12,231 bases of DNA from HGM11416 sp045596285 (GCA_045596285.1 JAZOCA010000064.1:1-12231); one strand, 5' to 3'. Positions 1 through 7,458 are shown, counted from the first letter of the stretch. Notes: generated by a model from the sequence alone, not told the origin. Numbers and translations: made by a program.

Positions 1-1
1 G

Positions 2-1453
2 ACGATTAAAAAAGCTGGATATGAAGCTATAATTATTAATAATAACCCAGAAACTGTTTCAACTGACTATACAACCGGAGACAAGCTCTATTTTGAACCA
101 CTCACGCCAGAAGACGTAATGGCTGTTCTTGATTTTGAAAAGCCAGAGGGTGTAATTGCTTCTCTTGGTGGTCAGACTGCTATAAATTTAGCGCAACCTC
201 TTGATGAAGAAGGTGTAAAAATAATCGGTACGGATTGCGCTGCTATTGACAAAGCGGAAAATAGAAAATTATTTGAAAAATTATTAAGCGATTTAGGTAT
301 TCCACAACCCAAGGGGTTTGCCGTAACAAATATTGAAGACGGCGTCAATGCGGCAAAAGAAATAGGTTATCCCGTTTTAGTTCGCCCCAGTTTTGTTCTT
401 GGTGGTAGGGCGATGCAAATTGTAACTACAGAAAAGCAACTTCGCTATTATTTAAAAAATGCCGTTGAAATAGATGAGGACCGCCCTGTTTTAGTAGATA
501 AATATATCATTGGCAAAGAGGTCGAAGTGGACGCTATATGTGATGGAAGAGACGTTTTTGTTCCCGGTATAATGGAATTAGTTGAAAGAACGGGTATTCA
601 CTCTGGGGATTCAATAAGCGTATACCCAGCATTTAGTATTTCTAATAAAGTTAAAGGCATAATTCTACAATATGCAAAGAAACTTGGATTAGGTATAGGG
701 ATAAAAGGACTTTATAATATTCAATTTATCGTTGACAAAGATGAAAAAGTTTATATAATTGAGGTTAATCCGCGATCATCAAGAACTGTTCCTTTTCTTT
801 CTAAGGCAACGGGTTATTCTCTTGCGGACATTGCTACTGAAGTAATTTTAGGAAAAACGTTAAAAGAACAGGGTATATTTGATATTTATCCGGAAGAAAA
901 GAAGCGTTGGTACGTAAAAGTTCCAGTATTTTCATTTAGTAAGATTCGTGGGTTAGATGCATATCTTTCACCGGAAATGAAATCTACGGGTGAAGCGATA
1001 GGGTATGACGATAAATTAAACCGCGCCTTATATAAAGCATTACAAGCCTCTGGTATGCATTTGCAAAATTATGGTACTGTATTTGCTACTATATCGGATA
1101 AAGACAAAGAAGAGGCATTGCCGTTAATAAGAAGGTTTTATAACCTTGGCTTTAATATTGAAGCTACGAAAGGTACGGCATTATTTTTAAAGCAAAATGG
1201 TATAAGAACTCATATCGTAAAAAAGATAAGCGAAGGTAGCGATGAGCTTATTAAGGCGTTAAGACAAGGGCATATTGCCTACTTTATTAATACAAGCGAT
1301 ATAAAAGATACCGATAATATGACAGACGGATACGTTATTCGTAAGCATGCGACAGAAAATAACGTTACAATTTTTACTTCATTAGATACCGTGAAAGTTC
1401 TTTTGGACGTACTGGAAGAAACAACGTTATGTATTTCTACAATAGACTCATAA
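2..1453 (+). CDS. carB: Carbamoyl-phosphate synthase large subunit, C-terminal part (5' truncated)
   Basis: This subunit makes carbamoyl phosphate from bicarbonate, ATP and glutamine-derived ammonia, the first step of pyrimidine and arginine synthesis. The reading frame is open from base 2, so the gene starts outside the window; about 483 codons are visible, a bit under half of the usual ~1070 residues. The visible part begins in the pre-ATP-grasp region of the second (carbamoyl-phosphate forming) half, with NNNPETVSTDY near residues 13-23. The second ATP-grasp domain follows, with RPSFVLGGRAM near 128-138 and IEVNPRSSRTVPF near 253-265. The C-terminal MGS-like allosteric domain includes KGTALFL near 390-396; in this family it binds effectors such as UMP. 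The first Met in the window (base 119) is internal, not a start. The gene ends in TAATG, 10 bases before pyrK. Placement ahead of pyrK and pyrD points to the pyrimidine-dedicated copy (pyrAB in Bacillus naming). Confidence 0.97.
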   Translation, partial: TIKKAGYEAIIINNNPETVSTDYTTGDKLYFEPLTPEDVMAVLDFEKPEGVIASLGGQTAINLAQPLDEEGVKIIGTDCAAIDKAENRKLFEKLLSDLGIPQPKGFAVTNIEDGVNAAKEIGYPVLVRPSFVLGGRAMQIVTTEKQLRYYLKNAVEIDEDRPVLVDKYIIGKEVEVDAICDGRDVFVPGIMELVERTGIHSGDSISVYPAFSISNKVKGIILQYAKKLGLGIGIKGLYNIQFIVDKDEKVYIIEVNPRSSRTVPFLSKATGYSLADIATEVILGKTLKEQGIFDIYPEEKKRWYVKVPVFSFSKIRGLDAYLSPEMKSTGEAIGYDDKLNRALYKALQASGMHLQNYGTVFATISDKDKEEALPLIRRFYNLGFNIEATKGTALFLKQNGIRTHIVKKISEGSDELIKALRQGHIAYFINTSDIKDTDNMTDGYVIRKHATENNVTIFTSLDTVKVLLDVLEETTLCISTIDS

Positions 1454-1463
1454 TGGAAAAGAG

Positions 1464-2207
1464 ATGAAACAGATATTATTAAAAATCGTCAAAAATCAAC
1501 GTCTTACGCAAGACGTTATGGAAATGGTCCTACAAGGTGACGTTTCAGAAATAACTGCGCCTGGGCAATTTATAAATATAAAAATTAATGGTTTATTTTT
1601 GCGTAGACCTATATCCGTTTGCGACCTAAGCGCTAATTCAGTTAAGATAATTTATAAAATAGTAGGCGAAGGAACTCAACGGATGAGCCTTATGGGTGAA
1701 GGAGAAATATTAGACGTTCTTATCGGACTGGGTAATGGATATAATATCCAACCATCAGGAGAAAATCCTTTGCTTATTGGTGGGGGAGTAGGTCTGCCAC
1801 CGATGTATTATCTTGCTAAACAACTTTTAAAACAAGGTAAAAACGTAACAGTTATTATGGGTTTTAATACTGAAAACGAAATTTTTTATAAAAAGGAGTT
1901 TGAGGATTTGGGTGTAAACTTATTAATAACCACTGTTGACGGTTCTTGTGGAGAAAAGGGATACGTTACAAACGCAATGAAAAACGTAGATTATTCTTAT
2001 GTTTACGCTTGCGGTCCTGAACCTATGTTAAAAGCCGTGTATATGTGTTCGTCAACTTCAGGACAATTTAGTTTTGAAGAGCGGATGGGCTGTGGATTTG
2101 GTGCTTGTATGGGGTGTTCTTGTAAGACTTTATACGGCAATAAACGGATATGTAAAGACGGTCCAGTTCTTACTAAGGAGGAAATTATATGGGAAACACA
2201 AAAGTAA
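1464..2207 (+). CDS. pyrK: Dihydroorotate dehydrogenase B, electron transfer subunit
   Basis: PyrK is the FAD and [2Fe-2S] subunit that passes electrons from PyrD's FMN to NAD+ in class 1B dihydroorotate dehydrogenase. The 247 residues show the ferredoxin-reductase layout. A flavin-binding RRPIS motif sits at 47-51, a nucleotide-binding GGGVGLPP at 106-113 and CGPEPM at 183-188. The C-terminal cluster ligands are C210, C215, C218 and C230 (C-x4-C-x2-C-x11-C). C220 is an additional cysteine within the cluster loop. Length is typical for the family. The start follows a weak purine-rich site (GGAAAAGAG), and its last 19 bases overlap pyrD, which favours coupled 1:1 synthesis of the two partners. 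Confidence 0.96.
   Translation: MKQILLKIVKNQRLTQDVMEMVLQGDVSEITAPGQFINIKINGLFLRRPISVCDLSANSVKIIYKIVGEGTQRMSLMGEGEILDVLIGLGNGYNIQPSGENPLLIGGGVGLPPMYYLAKQLLKQGKNVTVIMGFNTENEIFYKKEFEDLGVNLLITTVDGSCGEKGYVTNAMKNVDYSYVYACGPEPMLKAVYMCSSTSGQFSFEERMGCGFGACMGCSCKTLYGNKRICKDGPVLTKEEIIWETQK
2175..2184 (+). promoter_or_regulatory. Ribosome binding site of pyrD inside pyrK
   Basis: AAGGAGGAAA lies in the 3' end of pyrK with the core AGGAGG 7 bases before the pyrD ATG. It is the strongest such site in the pyr operon and fixes the pyrD start at 2189, which produces the 19-base overlap with pyrK. Confidence 0.85.
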
Positions 2208-3100
2208 ATCTGTGCGGTATAGAAATAGATAATCCCATTATTCCTGCAAGCGGAACGTTTGGTTACGGGTATGAATTCGCTGAACTTTACGATATAAATT
2301 TACTTGGTACGTTTTCTTTTAAAGGAACAACTTTAAAAGAGCGTTTTGGTAATCCTACGCCAAGAATAGCAGAATGCAAATCGGGGATGATTAACTCTGT
2401 TGGCTTGCAAAATCCGGGAGTAGATAAAGTAATATCTGAAGAACTACCCAAGTTGAAAAAATGTTTTCATAAGCCTGTTATGGCAAACGTAAGTGGTTTT
2501 TCGATTGATGAATACGTAAGTACATGTATTAAGTTGGATAAGTGTGAGCAAATAGGTTGGTTCGAGATTAACGTAAGTTGCCCAAACGTTCACGGTGGTG
2601 GCATGAGTTTTGGAACAGAACCCTCAAGTGCTGCTGCTGTAACGAAGGCGGTTAAAGAAGTAACTACGAAGCCCATAATCTTAAAGTTATCACCAAACGT
2701 AACCGATATTGTTAGTATTGCGAAAGCATGTGAAGATGCAGGCGCAGATGGAATTAGTTTAATCAATACTATGTTAGGTATGAGAATTAATTTAAAAACA
2801 GCAAAACCAGTGGTTGCAAACGTTATGGGTGGCTATTCAGGAGACGGAATTTTCCCCGTTGCGTTAAGAATGGTTTATCAAGTTGCTAAGGCCGTTAATA
2901 TCCCTGTAGTTGGCATGGGCGGTGTTTCGTCTGCAGAAGACGTAATTGAAATGATGTATGCAGGCGCTACTGCCGTTCAAGTTGGCGCGGCAAATTTAGT
3001 TAATCCATTTGCATGTAGGGATATAATTGAAAGTTTACCTAAGGTAATGGAAAAATATAAAATCAATTCTTTAAAAGAAATTATAGGAGTGGCGAAATAA
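2189..3100 (+). CDS. pyrD: Dihydroorotate dehydrogenase B, catalytic subunit
   Basis: PyrD is an FMN enzyme that oxidises dihydroorotate to orotate. With PyrK it forms the NAD-dependent class 1B enzyme of Gram-positive bacteria. The 303-residue protein is a TIM barrel of normal length. It begins with the family-typical NPIIPASGTFGYG at 15-27, followed by NSVGLQNPGV at 69-78. The active-site loop NVSCPNVHGGG at 128-138 contains C131, and a catalytic cysteine (not serine) at this position is the mark of class 1. FMN phosphate-binding segments are GGYSG near 214-218 and GMGGV near 242-246. The adjacent pyrK supports class 1B over 1A. Its stop codon overlaps the pyrF start by one base (TAATG), so the two are likely coupled. 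Confidence 0.97.
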   Translation: MGNTKVNLCGIEIDNPIIPASGTFGYGYEFAELYDINLLGTFSFKGTTLKERFGNPTPRIAECKSGMINSVGLQNPGVDKVISEELPKLKKCFHKPVMANVSGFSIDEYVSTCIKLDKCEQIGWFEINVSCPNVHGGGMSFGTEPSSAAAVTKAVKEVTTKPIILKLSPNVTDIVSIAKACEDAGADGISLINTMLGMRINLKTAKPVVANVMGGYSGDGIFPVALRMVYQVAKAVNIPVVGMGGVSSAEDVIEMMYAGATAVQVGAANLVNPFACRDIIESLPKVMEKYKINSLKEIIGVAK

Positions 3101-3801
3101 TGGCAAAAGACGTTATTATAGCATGCGATTTTAACAGCGCGGAAAGAACATTTGAATTTTTAGATAAATTTACAACTTCTAAACCTTTTTTAAAAATAGG
3201 AATGGAATTGTATTATGCTGAAGGTCCTTCTATTGTAAGGGAAATAAAGAAAAGAGGTCACAAAATATTCTTAGATTTAAAATTGCATGATATCCCGAAT
3301 ACCGTTAAAAAATCTATGGCGGTGCTTTCTAAATTAGACGTAGATATGTGTAACTTACACGCAGCAGGTACAACAGCTATGATGCAGGCTGCCATTGAGG
3401 GGTTAACGAGAGAAGATGGTACGAGACCTATTTTAATTGCAGTAACACAACTCACTTCTACTGATGAAGAAAGTATGAGACGTGATCTTTTGATAGAAAA
3501 ACCTGTTGATGAAGTCGTAATGCATTACGCAGAAGTCGCAAAAAACGCAGGACTCGACGGTGTTGTTTGTTCGCCATTAGAAGCTGGCAAAGTACATGAG
3601 AGATGTGGAAAATCATTTGTAACCGTGACACCTGGCGTTCGTTTTGCTGATGGCGACGTAGGTGATCAAAAAAGAGTTACAACTCCTTTAAAGGCAAAAG
3701 AATTAGGGTCTGATTATATAGTGGTAGGAAGACCTATAACTGCCGCTGAAGATCCGGTTAAAGCTTACGAAAGATGTATTAAAGAATTTTTAGGAGAATA
3801 A
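3100..3801 (+). CDS. pyrF: Orotidine 5'-phosphate decarboxylase
   Basis: PyrF converts OMP to UMP, the last step of the pathway, without a cofactor. The 233-residue protein is the short bacterial group I type. The signature FLDLKLHDIPNTV at 57-69 gives the catalytic Asp59, Lys61 and Asp64; D10 and K32 complete the expected active-site set. The phosphate-binding VVGRPITAAEDP segment is near the C-terminus (about 208-219). The ATG overlaps the pyrD stop (TAATG) and is preceded by AGGAG at 3085-3089. Two bases separate its stop from pyrE. The order pyrD-pyrF-pyrE matches the Bacillus operon. Confidence 0.97.
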   Translation: MAKDVIIACDFNSAERTFEFLDKFTTSKPFLKIGMELYYAEGPSIVREIKKRGHKIFLDLKLHDIPNTVKKSMAVLSKLDVDMCNLHAAGTTAMMQAAIEGLTREDGTRPILIAVTQLTSTDEESMRRDLLIEKPVDEVVMHYAEVAKNAGLDGVVCSPLEAGKVHERCGKSFVTVTPGVRFADGDVGDQKRVTTPLKAKELGSDYIVVGRPITAAEDPVKAYERCIKEFLGE

Positions 3802-3803
3802 AC

Positions 3804-4445
3804 ATGACTGAATTAAAAAATCTAATTGCAAAAGATTTATTGTCTATTAAAGCTGTATTTTTTCGCCCTGATGAGCCGTTTACTTGGGCAAGCGGAATAA
3901 AAAGCCCCGTATATTGTGATAATCGTTTAACTTTGACTGCTCCAACTGTTAGAATTCACGTTGAAGAGGGTCTTGCTAAGTTAGTAAAAGAACATTATCC
4001 TGAGGCAGAAGTTCTGATGGGAACTTCAACGGCGGGAATAGCTCATGCTGCAATCGTCGGACATATTTTGAATATGCCTATGGGGTACGTTCGTTCAGGC
4101 GCAAAAGATCATGGTAGGCAAAACAGAATTGAAGGTAAACTTGAAAAAGGACAAAAAGTAGTAGTTGTTGAAGATTTAATTTCGACGGGTGGTAGCGTAA
4201 TTGACGTTGTGGAGGCTCTGCGTGAAGAAGGCGCTGAAGTGTTAGGCGTAGTAAGTATTTTTACATACGGCATGAAAAAGGGTATAGAAAGGCTAGAAAG
4301 CGCAAATGTTAAAAATATTTCGTTAACCGATTTCGATACTATTGCAACTATTGCTGCAAATGAAGGTTATATTAAAGAAGAAGACGTTAATAGATTGATT
4401 CGTTTTAGAAATAATCCTTCAGATGAAAGTTGGATAAAAGCATAA
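3804..4445 (+). CDS. pyrE: Orotate phosphoribosyltransferase
   Basis: PyrE joins orotate and PRPP to give OMP, the substrate of the PyrF made just upstream. The 213-residue protein has the standard type I PRTase fold. An N-terminal hood contains FTWASGIKSPVYCDNR at 26-41, a typical orotate-side motif. The flexible catalytic loop KDHGRQNRIEG is at 101-111, and the PRPP-binding motif VVVVEDLISTGGS is at 119-131. A TAGGAGA ribosome binding site sits at the very end of pyrF. The final ~35 residues form a helical tail ending in WIKA. All key residues are present and the length is normal. Confidence 0.97.
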   Translation: MTELKNLIAKDLLSIKAVFFRPDEPFTWASGIKSPVYCDNRLTLTAPTVRIHVEEGLAKLVKEHYPEAEVLMGTSTAGIAHAAIVGHILNMPMGYVRSGAKDHGRQNRIEGKLEKGQKVVVVEDLISTGGSVIDVVEALREEGAEVLGVVSIFTYGMKKGIERLESANVKNISLTDFDTIATIAANEGYIKEEDVNRLIRFRNNPSDESWIKA

Positions 4446-4464
4446 TTAATAAAAGGGAATAAAC

Positions 4465-5544
4465 ATGAGAAACCTTATTGATATAATTGATTTGTCGCCG
4501 CAAGAGATTTCAGATTTAATTCATACCGCTATAGATATTATAAATAACCCAAAAAAATATTCTAAAATTTGCGAAGGAAAAAAACTTGCAACCTTATTTT
4601 TTGAGCCTTCAACGAGAACTAGGTTAAGTTTTGAGTCCGCAATGTACGAATTAGGTGGTAACGTACTTTCAGTAACCGGATCTGATACTTCTTCTGCATC
4701 GAAAGGAGAAAGTGTTGCTGATACGGCTAAAGTTGTATCCTGTTATGCAGATATAATTGCAATGAGACACCCTAAGGAGGGTTCAGCGTATGTTGCGAGC
4801 AAAAACGCAACTGTTCCAGTTATTAATGCTGGAGACGGAGGGCACTGTCATCCAACCCAAACTTTAACCGATTTGTTGACTATTTATCGCGAAAAGGGTA
4901 GATTAGATAATTTGACAGTTGGATTTTGCGGTGATTTAAAGTATGGTAGAACAGTTCATTCGTTAATTAACGCATTGTCACGTTATGCAAATATAAACAT
5001 TGTATTAATTTCGCCTGACGAATTACGTTTGCCTGGTTACGTAAAGTATGAAGTTCTTGAAAAGAATTCTATGCCATACGTGGAAACAGAAGATCTAGAA
5101 AAGGCAATTCCCAACTTAGACGTTTTATATATGACCAGAATACAACAAGAACGTTTTGCGTCTTTTGAAGAGTATCAAAGATTGAAAGACAGTTACGTGT
5201 TAAACGATGCAAAATTAGTTAATGCAAAAGCAGATATGTCAATTCTTCATCCGCTACCAAGGGTAAATGAAATTAGTATAGAAGTCGATAAGGACGCAAG
5301 AGCTTGTTATTTTAAACAGGTTTTAAATGGAAAGTATATAAGAATGGCGTTGATTTTAAAATTACTTAACAGTTTAAATGATTTTAACCGCGCTGAAAAT
5401 TATATATTAGTAGATAATATAAAGTGTACTAATCCAAGATGTATAACGTCTACCGAGCAGGAATTAAAACATCAGTTTAAACTTGTTGATAAAGAAAAAG
5501 GCATATACCGTTGTATATATTGTGAAAATAAAGTACGAATATAA
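4465..5544 (+). CDS. pyrB: Aspartate carbamoyltransferase with fused C-terminal PyrI-type zinc domain
   Basis: This enzyme condenses carbamoyl phosphate with aspartate to give carbamoyl aspartate. Residues 1 to about 303 are a complete catalytic chain. Carbamoyl phosphate-binding motifs include FFEPSTRTRLSFE at 45-57, the K80 loop (SASKGES), RHP at 101-103 and HPTQ at 129-132. The aspartate-side HPLPRVNEI is at 262-270. The protein then runs on for about 50 residues containing C321, C326, C350 and C353. This C-x4-C-x23-C-x2-C spacing is that of the zinc domain of the E. coli regulatory chain PyrI, and CTNPRCI and YRCIYC resemble it locally. The roughly 100-residue nucleotide-binding domain of PyrI is absent. 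I infer a zinc-stabilised but CTP/ATP-insensitive enzyme. It is the last gene of the operon, 19 bases after pyrE, with a weak AAAGGGA ribosome binding site. Confidence 0.96.
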   Translation: MRNLIDIIDLSPQEISDLIHTAIDIINNPKKYSKICEGKKLATLFFEPSTRTRLSFESAMYELGGNVLSVTGSDTSSASKGESVADTAKVVSCYADIIAMRHPKEGSAYVASKNATVPVINAGDGGHCHPTQTLTDLLTIYREKGRLDNLTVGFCGDLKYGRTVHSLINALSRYANINIVLISPDELRLPGYVKYEVLEKNSMPYVETEDLEKAIPNLDVLYMTRIQQERFASFEEYQRLKDSYVLNDAKLVNAKADMSILHPLPRVNEISIEVDKDARACYFKQVLNGKYIRMALILKLLNSLNDFNRAENYILVDNIKCTNPRCITSTEQELKHQFKLVDKEKGIYRCIYCENKVRI

Positions 5545-5546
5545 AT

Positions 5547-5578
5547 AAAATACCGTGAAAATATTCACGGTATTTTTT
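5547..5578 (+). terminator. Intrinsic terminator of the pyr operon
   Basis: A perfect 9-bp stem (TACCGTGAA at 5551-5559 with TTCACGGTA at 5564-5572) encloses a 4-base loop. It can be extended by A-T pairs and runs straight into TTTTTT. It lies 3 bases after the pyrB stop and closes the pyrimidine operon, separating it from the sigma factor gene. Confidence 0.92.
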
Positions 5579-5630
5579 AAATAATAAAAAAAATTTGTTT
5601 AAAAATAAGGACTTTAGGGTAGTTGTGTTG

Positions 5631-5636
5631 TATAAT
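5631..5636 (+). promoter_or_regulatory. Candidate -10 element for the sigma factor gene
   Basis: A perfect TATAAT lies between the pyr terminator and the sigma factor gene. No sigma-A-like -35 is visible at 16-18 bases upstream (the sequence there is around AGGACT), so recognition may need an activator or an alternative sigma. A start 7 bases downstream of the hexamer would fall at the edge of the AAAGGAGG ribosome binding site, giving a leader of only about 16 bases. Confidence 0.4.
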
Positions 5637-5658
5637 AAGTAGAAAGGAGGTATATCGT

Positions 5659-6201
5659 ATGAGCGGTGAATTATATTATAAAGAATACGTGCGTGGAAAC
5701 GATAATGCCTTCGAGTCCGTTGTGAGGATCTATTATGACGGTTTAGTTGCTTTTATCAATAGATACACAAAGTCATTAACAGATGCAGAAGACGTAGCAA
5801 ACGACTGCTTTTTATATATTGCAATACATAAAAATAGATACGATAGCCGTAAAACCAGTTTAAAAACATATTTATATACGATAGGTAGAAGTAAGGCGTT
5901 AAACTTTATTAAAAAGAGAGAAAGAAAAAAAACTTATAATTTAGATGATTATCAAGATCTGCCGTCGCAAATAGAAAGCGCTGACGATAGAGTTGAAAAA
6001 ATAGAGCGTAACCAAATATTGTATGAGGCCATTGCTTTATTACCCGATGAAATGCAAACTGTTATTTATTTGTTTTATTTTGAAAGCATGTCTTACGAGG
6101 AGATATCCAAAATAACGTCTAAGAAAATAAAGCAAATAGACAATATTTTATATCGTGCAAAAAAGCAGTTAAAAGGAATTTTAAAAAAGGAGGATAAATG
6201 A
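5659..6201 (+). CDS. ECF-like RNA polymerase sigma factor
   Basis: The product is a 180-residue sigma-70 family protein with only the sigma2 and sigma4 domains, the ECF architecture. Sigma2 covers about 16-88, with the region 2.2 core DAEDVANDCFLYI at 42-54 and the -10 recognition helix segment around TYLYTIGRSKALNFIKK at 70-86. A charged linker follows. Sigma4 covers about 115-175, with LLPDEMQTVIYLFYFE and the helix-turn-helix MSYEEISKITSKKIKQIDNILYRAKKQLK region at 144-172. The ATG at 5659 is chosen because AAGGAGG (5644-5650) lies 8 bases upstream; a longer frame from a TTG at 5623 has no ribosome binding site and adds 12 residues unlike the family. It overlaps the next gene in an ATGA, suggesting that the neighbour is its membrane-bound partner. 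The target promoters are unknown. Confidence 0.88.
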   Translation: MSGELYYKEYVRGNDNAFESVVRIYYDGLVAFINRYTKSLTDAEDVANDCFLYIAIHKNRYDSRKTSLKTYLYTIGRSKALNFIKKRERKKTYNLDDYQDLPSQIESADDRVEKIERNQILYEAIALLPDEMQTVIYLFYFESMSYEEISKITSKKIKQIDNILYRAKKQLKGILKKEDK

Positions 6202-6725
6202 ATATGGATAGGAATTATAAGGATATATCTCTTCGTATAATAGATAAAAGAAATGCTTATTACGCCAAACGTAAAAAAGTTAAAAATACCTTGTTATTAT
6301 CTTCATTTTTGAGTGTTTTTATATTCATGTTTTTATTTGCCTTTTTTGATAAAAATCAGGTTGGTGATCCATATATAAATTATGATTATGTTGCAATGGA
6401 AATGGAAATAACTCGGGCAGAAGGAACAACAGTAATTGTTGTTGACGATTTAAATCTAATCAATAAGGTTATGGATTTTATTGATAACGCCGATGAAACT
6501 AATCAAGCTCCAACGACAAGTGATTACGATAAAGATACAGAAGGTTCAAGCGAAGATGAATTTTTTAATCAGTCTACAGATTATGTTTTAAAAGTTCAAA
6601 GTTTGAATGGGAAAGAGCAAGTATTTGTTGTTACAAACAATTATATATTGAAAGAAAGAAACATTGCCGTATATATTAACAAAGAGGAATTTGCATATTT
6701 TAAAGGCTTAATAAAAATTTTATAA
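6198..6725 (+). CDS. Single-span membrane protein, candidate anti-sigma factor or sensor for the upstream sigma factor
   Basis: I do not recognise a named family with certainty. The 175-residue protein has a basic N-terminus of about 30 residues (KRNAYYAKRKKVKN). One hydrophobic segment follows at about 31-50 (LLLSSFLSVFIFMFLFAFF), then an outside domain of about 125 residues. Positive charges before the span predict a cytoplasmic N-terminus and an extracellular C-terminus. The outside part has strand-like TTVIVVDD, a helix INKVMDFID, an acidic Ser/Asp-rich stretch at about 107-123 and two more strand-like segments. No HxxxCxxC zinc anti-sigma motif is present. It overlaps the sigma gene by 4 bases (ATGA), with AAGGAGG just before; a second ATG at 6204 has equally good spacing. 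The anti-sigma role is inferred from coupling and topology only. Confidence 0.8.
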   Translation: MNMDRNYKDISLRIIDKRNAYYAKRKKVKNTLLLSSFLSVFIFMFLFAFFDKNQVGDPYINYDYVAMEMEITRAEGTTVIVVDDLNLINKVMDFIDNADETNQAPTTSDYDKDTEGSSEDEFFNQSTDYVLKVQSLNGKEQVFVVTNNYILKERNIAVYINKEEFAYFKGLIKIL

Positions 6726-6810
6726 AAAGTTTTTCTGGAAAAAAGATTTTTTTAAGTAGTCTTTTTAATTTTTAAGAAATAATCATTTGTTCTAGGGTAG
6801 AAAAAATAAA

Positions 6811-6838
6811 ACCGCTTTGCTAAGAATAGCAAAGCGGT
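6811..6838. terminator. Bidirectional intrinsic terminator between convergent genes
   Basis: A perfect 12-bp stem (ACCGCTTTGCTA with TAGCAAAGCGGT) closes on a 4-base AGAA loop. On the minus strand it is followed directly by TTTATTTTTT, a good terminator for the phosphoribosyltransferase gene whose stop is 6 bases away. On the plus strand it is followed after two A's by ATTTTTATTT, enough to stop the sigma/membrane-protein transcript. Confidence 0.88.
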
Positions 6839-6844
6839 AAATTT

Positions 6845-7396
6845 TTATTTATGAGGAAAAACGGGAATAGTCGCAAGGAAAACTACGTCCTCTCTATCTG
6901 CTGCAGCGTCTTCTGCTAAAACGAAAGCTTTTTTAGTTATTGTTCCACCAGCTAAATTAACTAAATCTTCAAGCCCTTTTAGAGAAGCTCCAGTTGAAAC
7001 AACGTCGTCTATTATTCCGACCTTTTTCCCTTTAATGAGTTCTACGTCATGTTTTGAAAGGTATAAATGCTGTTCTTTACCGGTTGTAATTGAAGCTTCA
7101 ATTAGAATTTCAATTCCGTCTTGCATGTAAAGTTTTTTTGTTTTTCTTGCAACCGCGTAGTATTCGTGACCTAATTCCCTTGCTATAACGTGACAAAGTT
7201 GTAAGCCTTTTGATTCGGCTGTAATCAATACGTCACAATCAGATACTAGTTTTGCTAATTCTTTTCCGCAGTGTTCAGTCATTTTTTGATTGCCGTGCAA
7301 ATTAAAGAAAGCAATATCTAAAGTGGGGGAAACGGGAAGAATAGGCAGTTCAGCAAGGTAACCGCAAATATCAACTTTAAAAACTTTTTTATCCAT
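6845..7396 (-). CDS. Adenine phosphoribosyltransferase-like protein
   Basis: This is a 183-residue type I phosphoribosyltransferase. The PRPP-binding motif GIIDDVVSTGASL is at 127-139. The loop that contacts pyrophosphate is TAESKG at 59-64, and ARKTKKLYM at 83-91 resembles the adenine/xanthine PRTase subgroup. The C-terminus ATIPVFPHK recalls the FP-containing ending of Apt proteins. A purine-salvage role (a base plus PRPP to a nucleoside monophosphate) is likely, and adenine is my best guess for the base. Xanthine cannot be excluded, although the substrate-side residues do not look like B. subtilis Xpt. AAGGAG at 7403-7408 on the minus strand precedes the start. It is a monocistronic gene, convergent with the sigma pair and divergent from the calcium ATPase gene. 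Confidence 0.88.
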   Translation of the reverse strand: MDKKVFKVDICGYLAELPILPVSPTLDIAFFNLHGNQKMTEHCGKELAKLVSDCDVLITAESKGLQLCHVIARELGHEYYAVARKTKKLYMQDGIEILIEASITTGKEQHLYLSKHDVELIKGKKVGIIDDVVSTGASLKGLEDLVNLAGGTITKKAFVLAEDAAADREDVVFLATIPVFPHK

Positions 7397-7429
7397 AGTT
7401 AACTCCTTAGTATTATTAACACATCTTGT

Positions 7430-7458
7430 ATTATATCATATTGCACAAAAATTGTAAA
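7430..7458 (-). promoter_or_regulatory. Promoter of the phosphoribosyltransferase gene
   Basis: Read on the minus strand, TTTACA (7453-7458) is followed after exactly 17 bases by TATAAT (7430-7435). An extended -10 TGn precedes the hexamer (TGATATAAT). This is a strong, near-consensus housekeeping promoter, 33 bases upstream of the start codon. No hairpin or purine-riboswitch-like leader fits in the remaining space, so control by such a leader is unlikely. Confidence 0.85.

Noticed and set aside
3258..3455. 65-codon minus-strand open frame inside pyrF
   Set aside because: It lies opposite the pyrF active-site coding region, with no initiation signals; it is a shadow.
5623..5658. Extended start (TTG) for the sigma factor
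   Set aside because: It would place the -10 box inside the coding region and has no ribosome binding site, whereas the ATG at 5659 has a near-perfect one.
5615..6800. TAGGGTAG repeated at 5615-5622 and 6793-6800, flanking the sigma pair
   Set aside because: An 8-base repeat is expected by chance in 12 kb; spacing to promoter elements differs and no further copy with shared context was seen.
6726..6800. A/T-only hairpins after the membrane-protein gene
   Set aside because: The stems are A-T runs with no G-C core; the 12-bp hairpin at 6811-6838 explains termination better.
6845..7396. Xanthine phosphoribosyltransferase (xpt)
   Set aside because: The PRPP motif and C-terminus look more like adenine-type enzymes, and there is no room for the purine riboswitch that often precedes xpt; still, the substrate is not proven.
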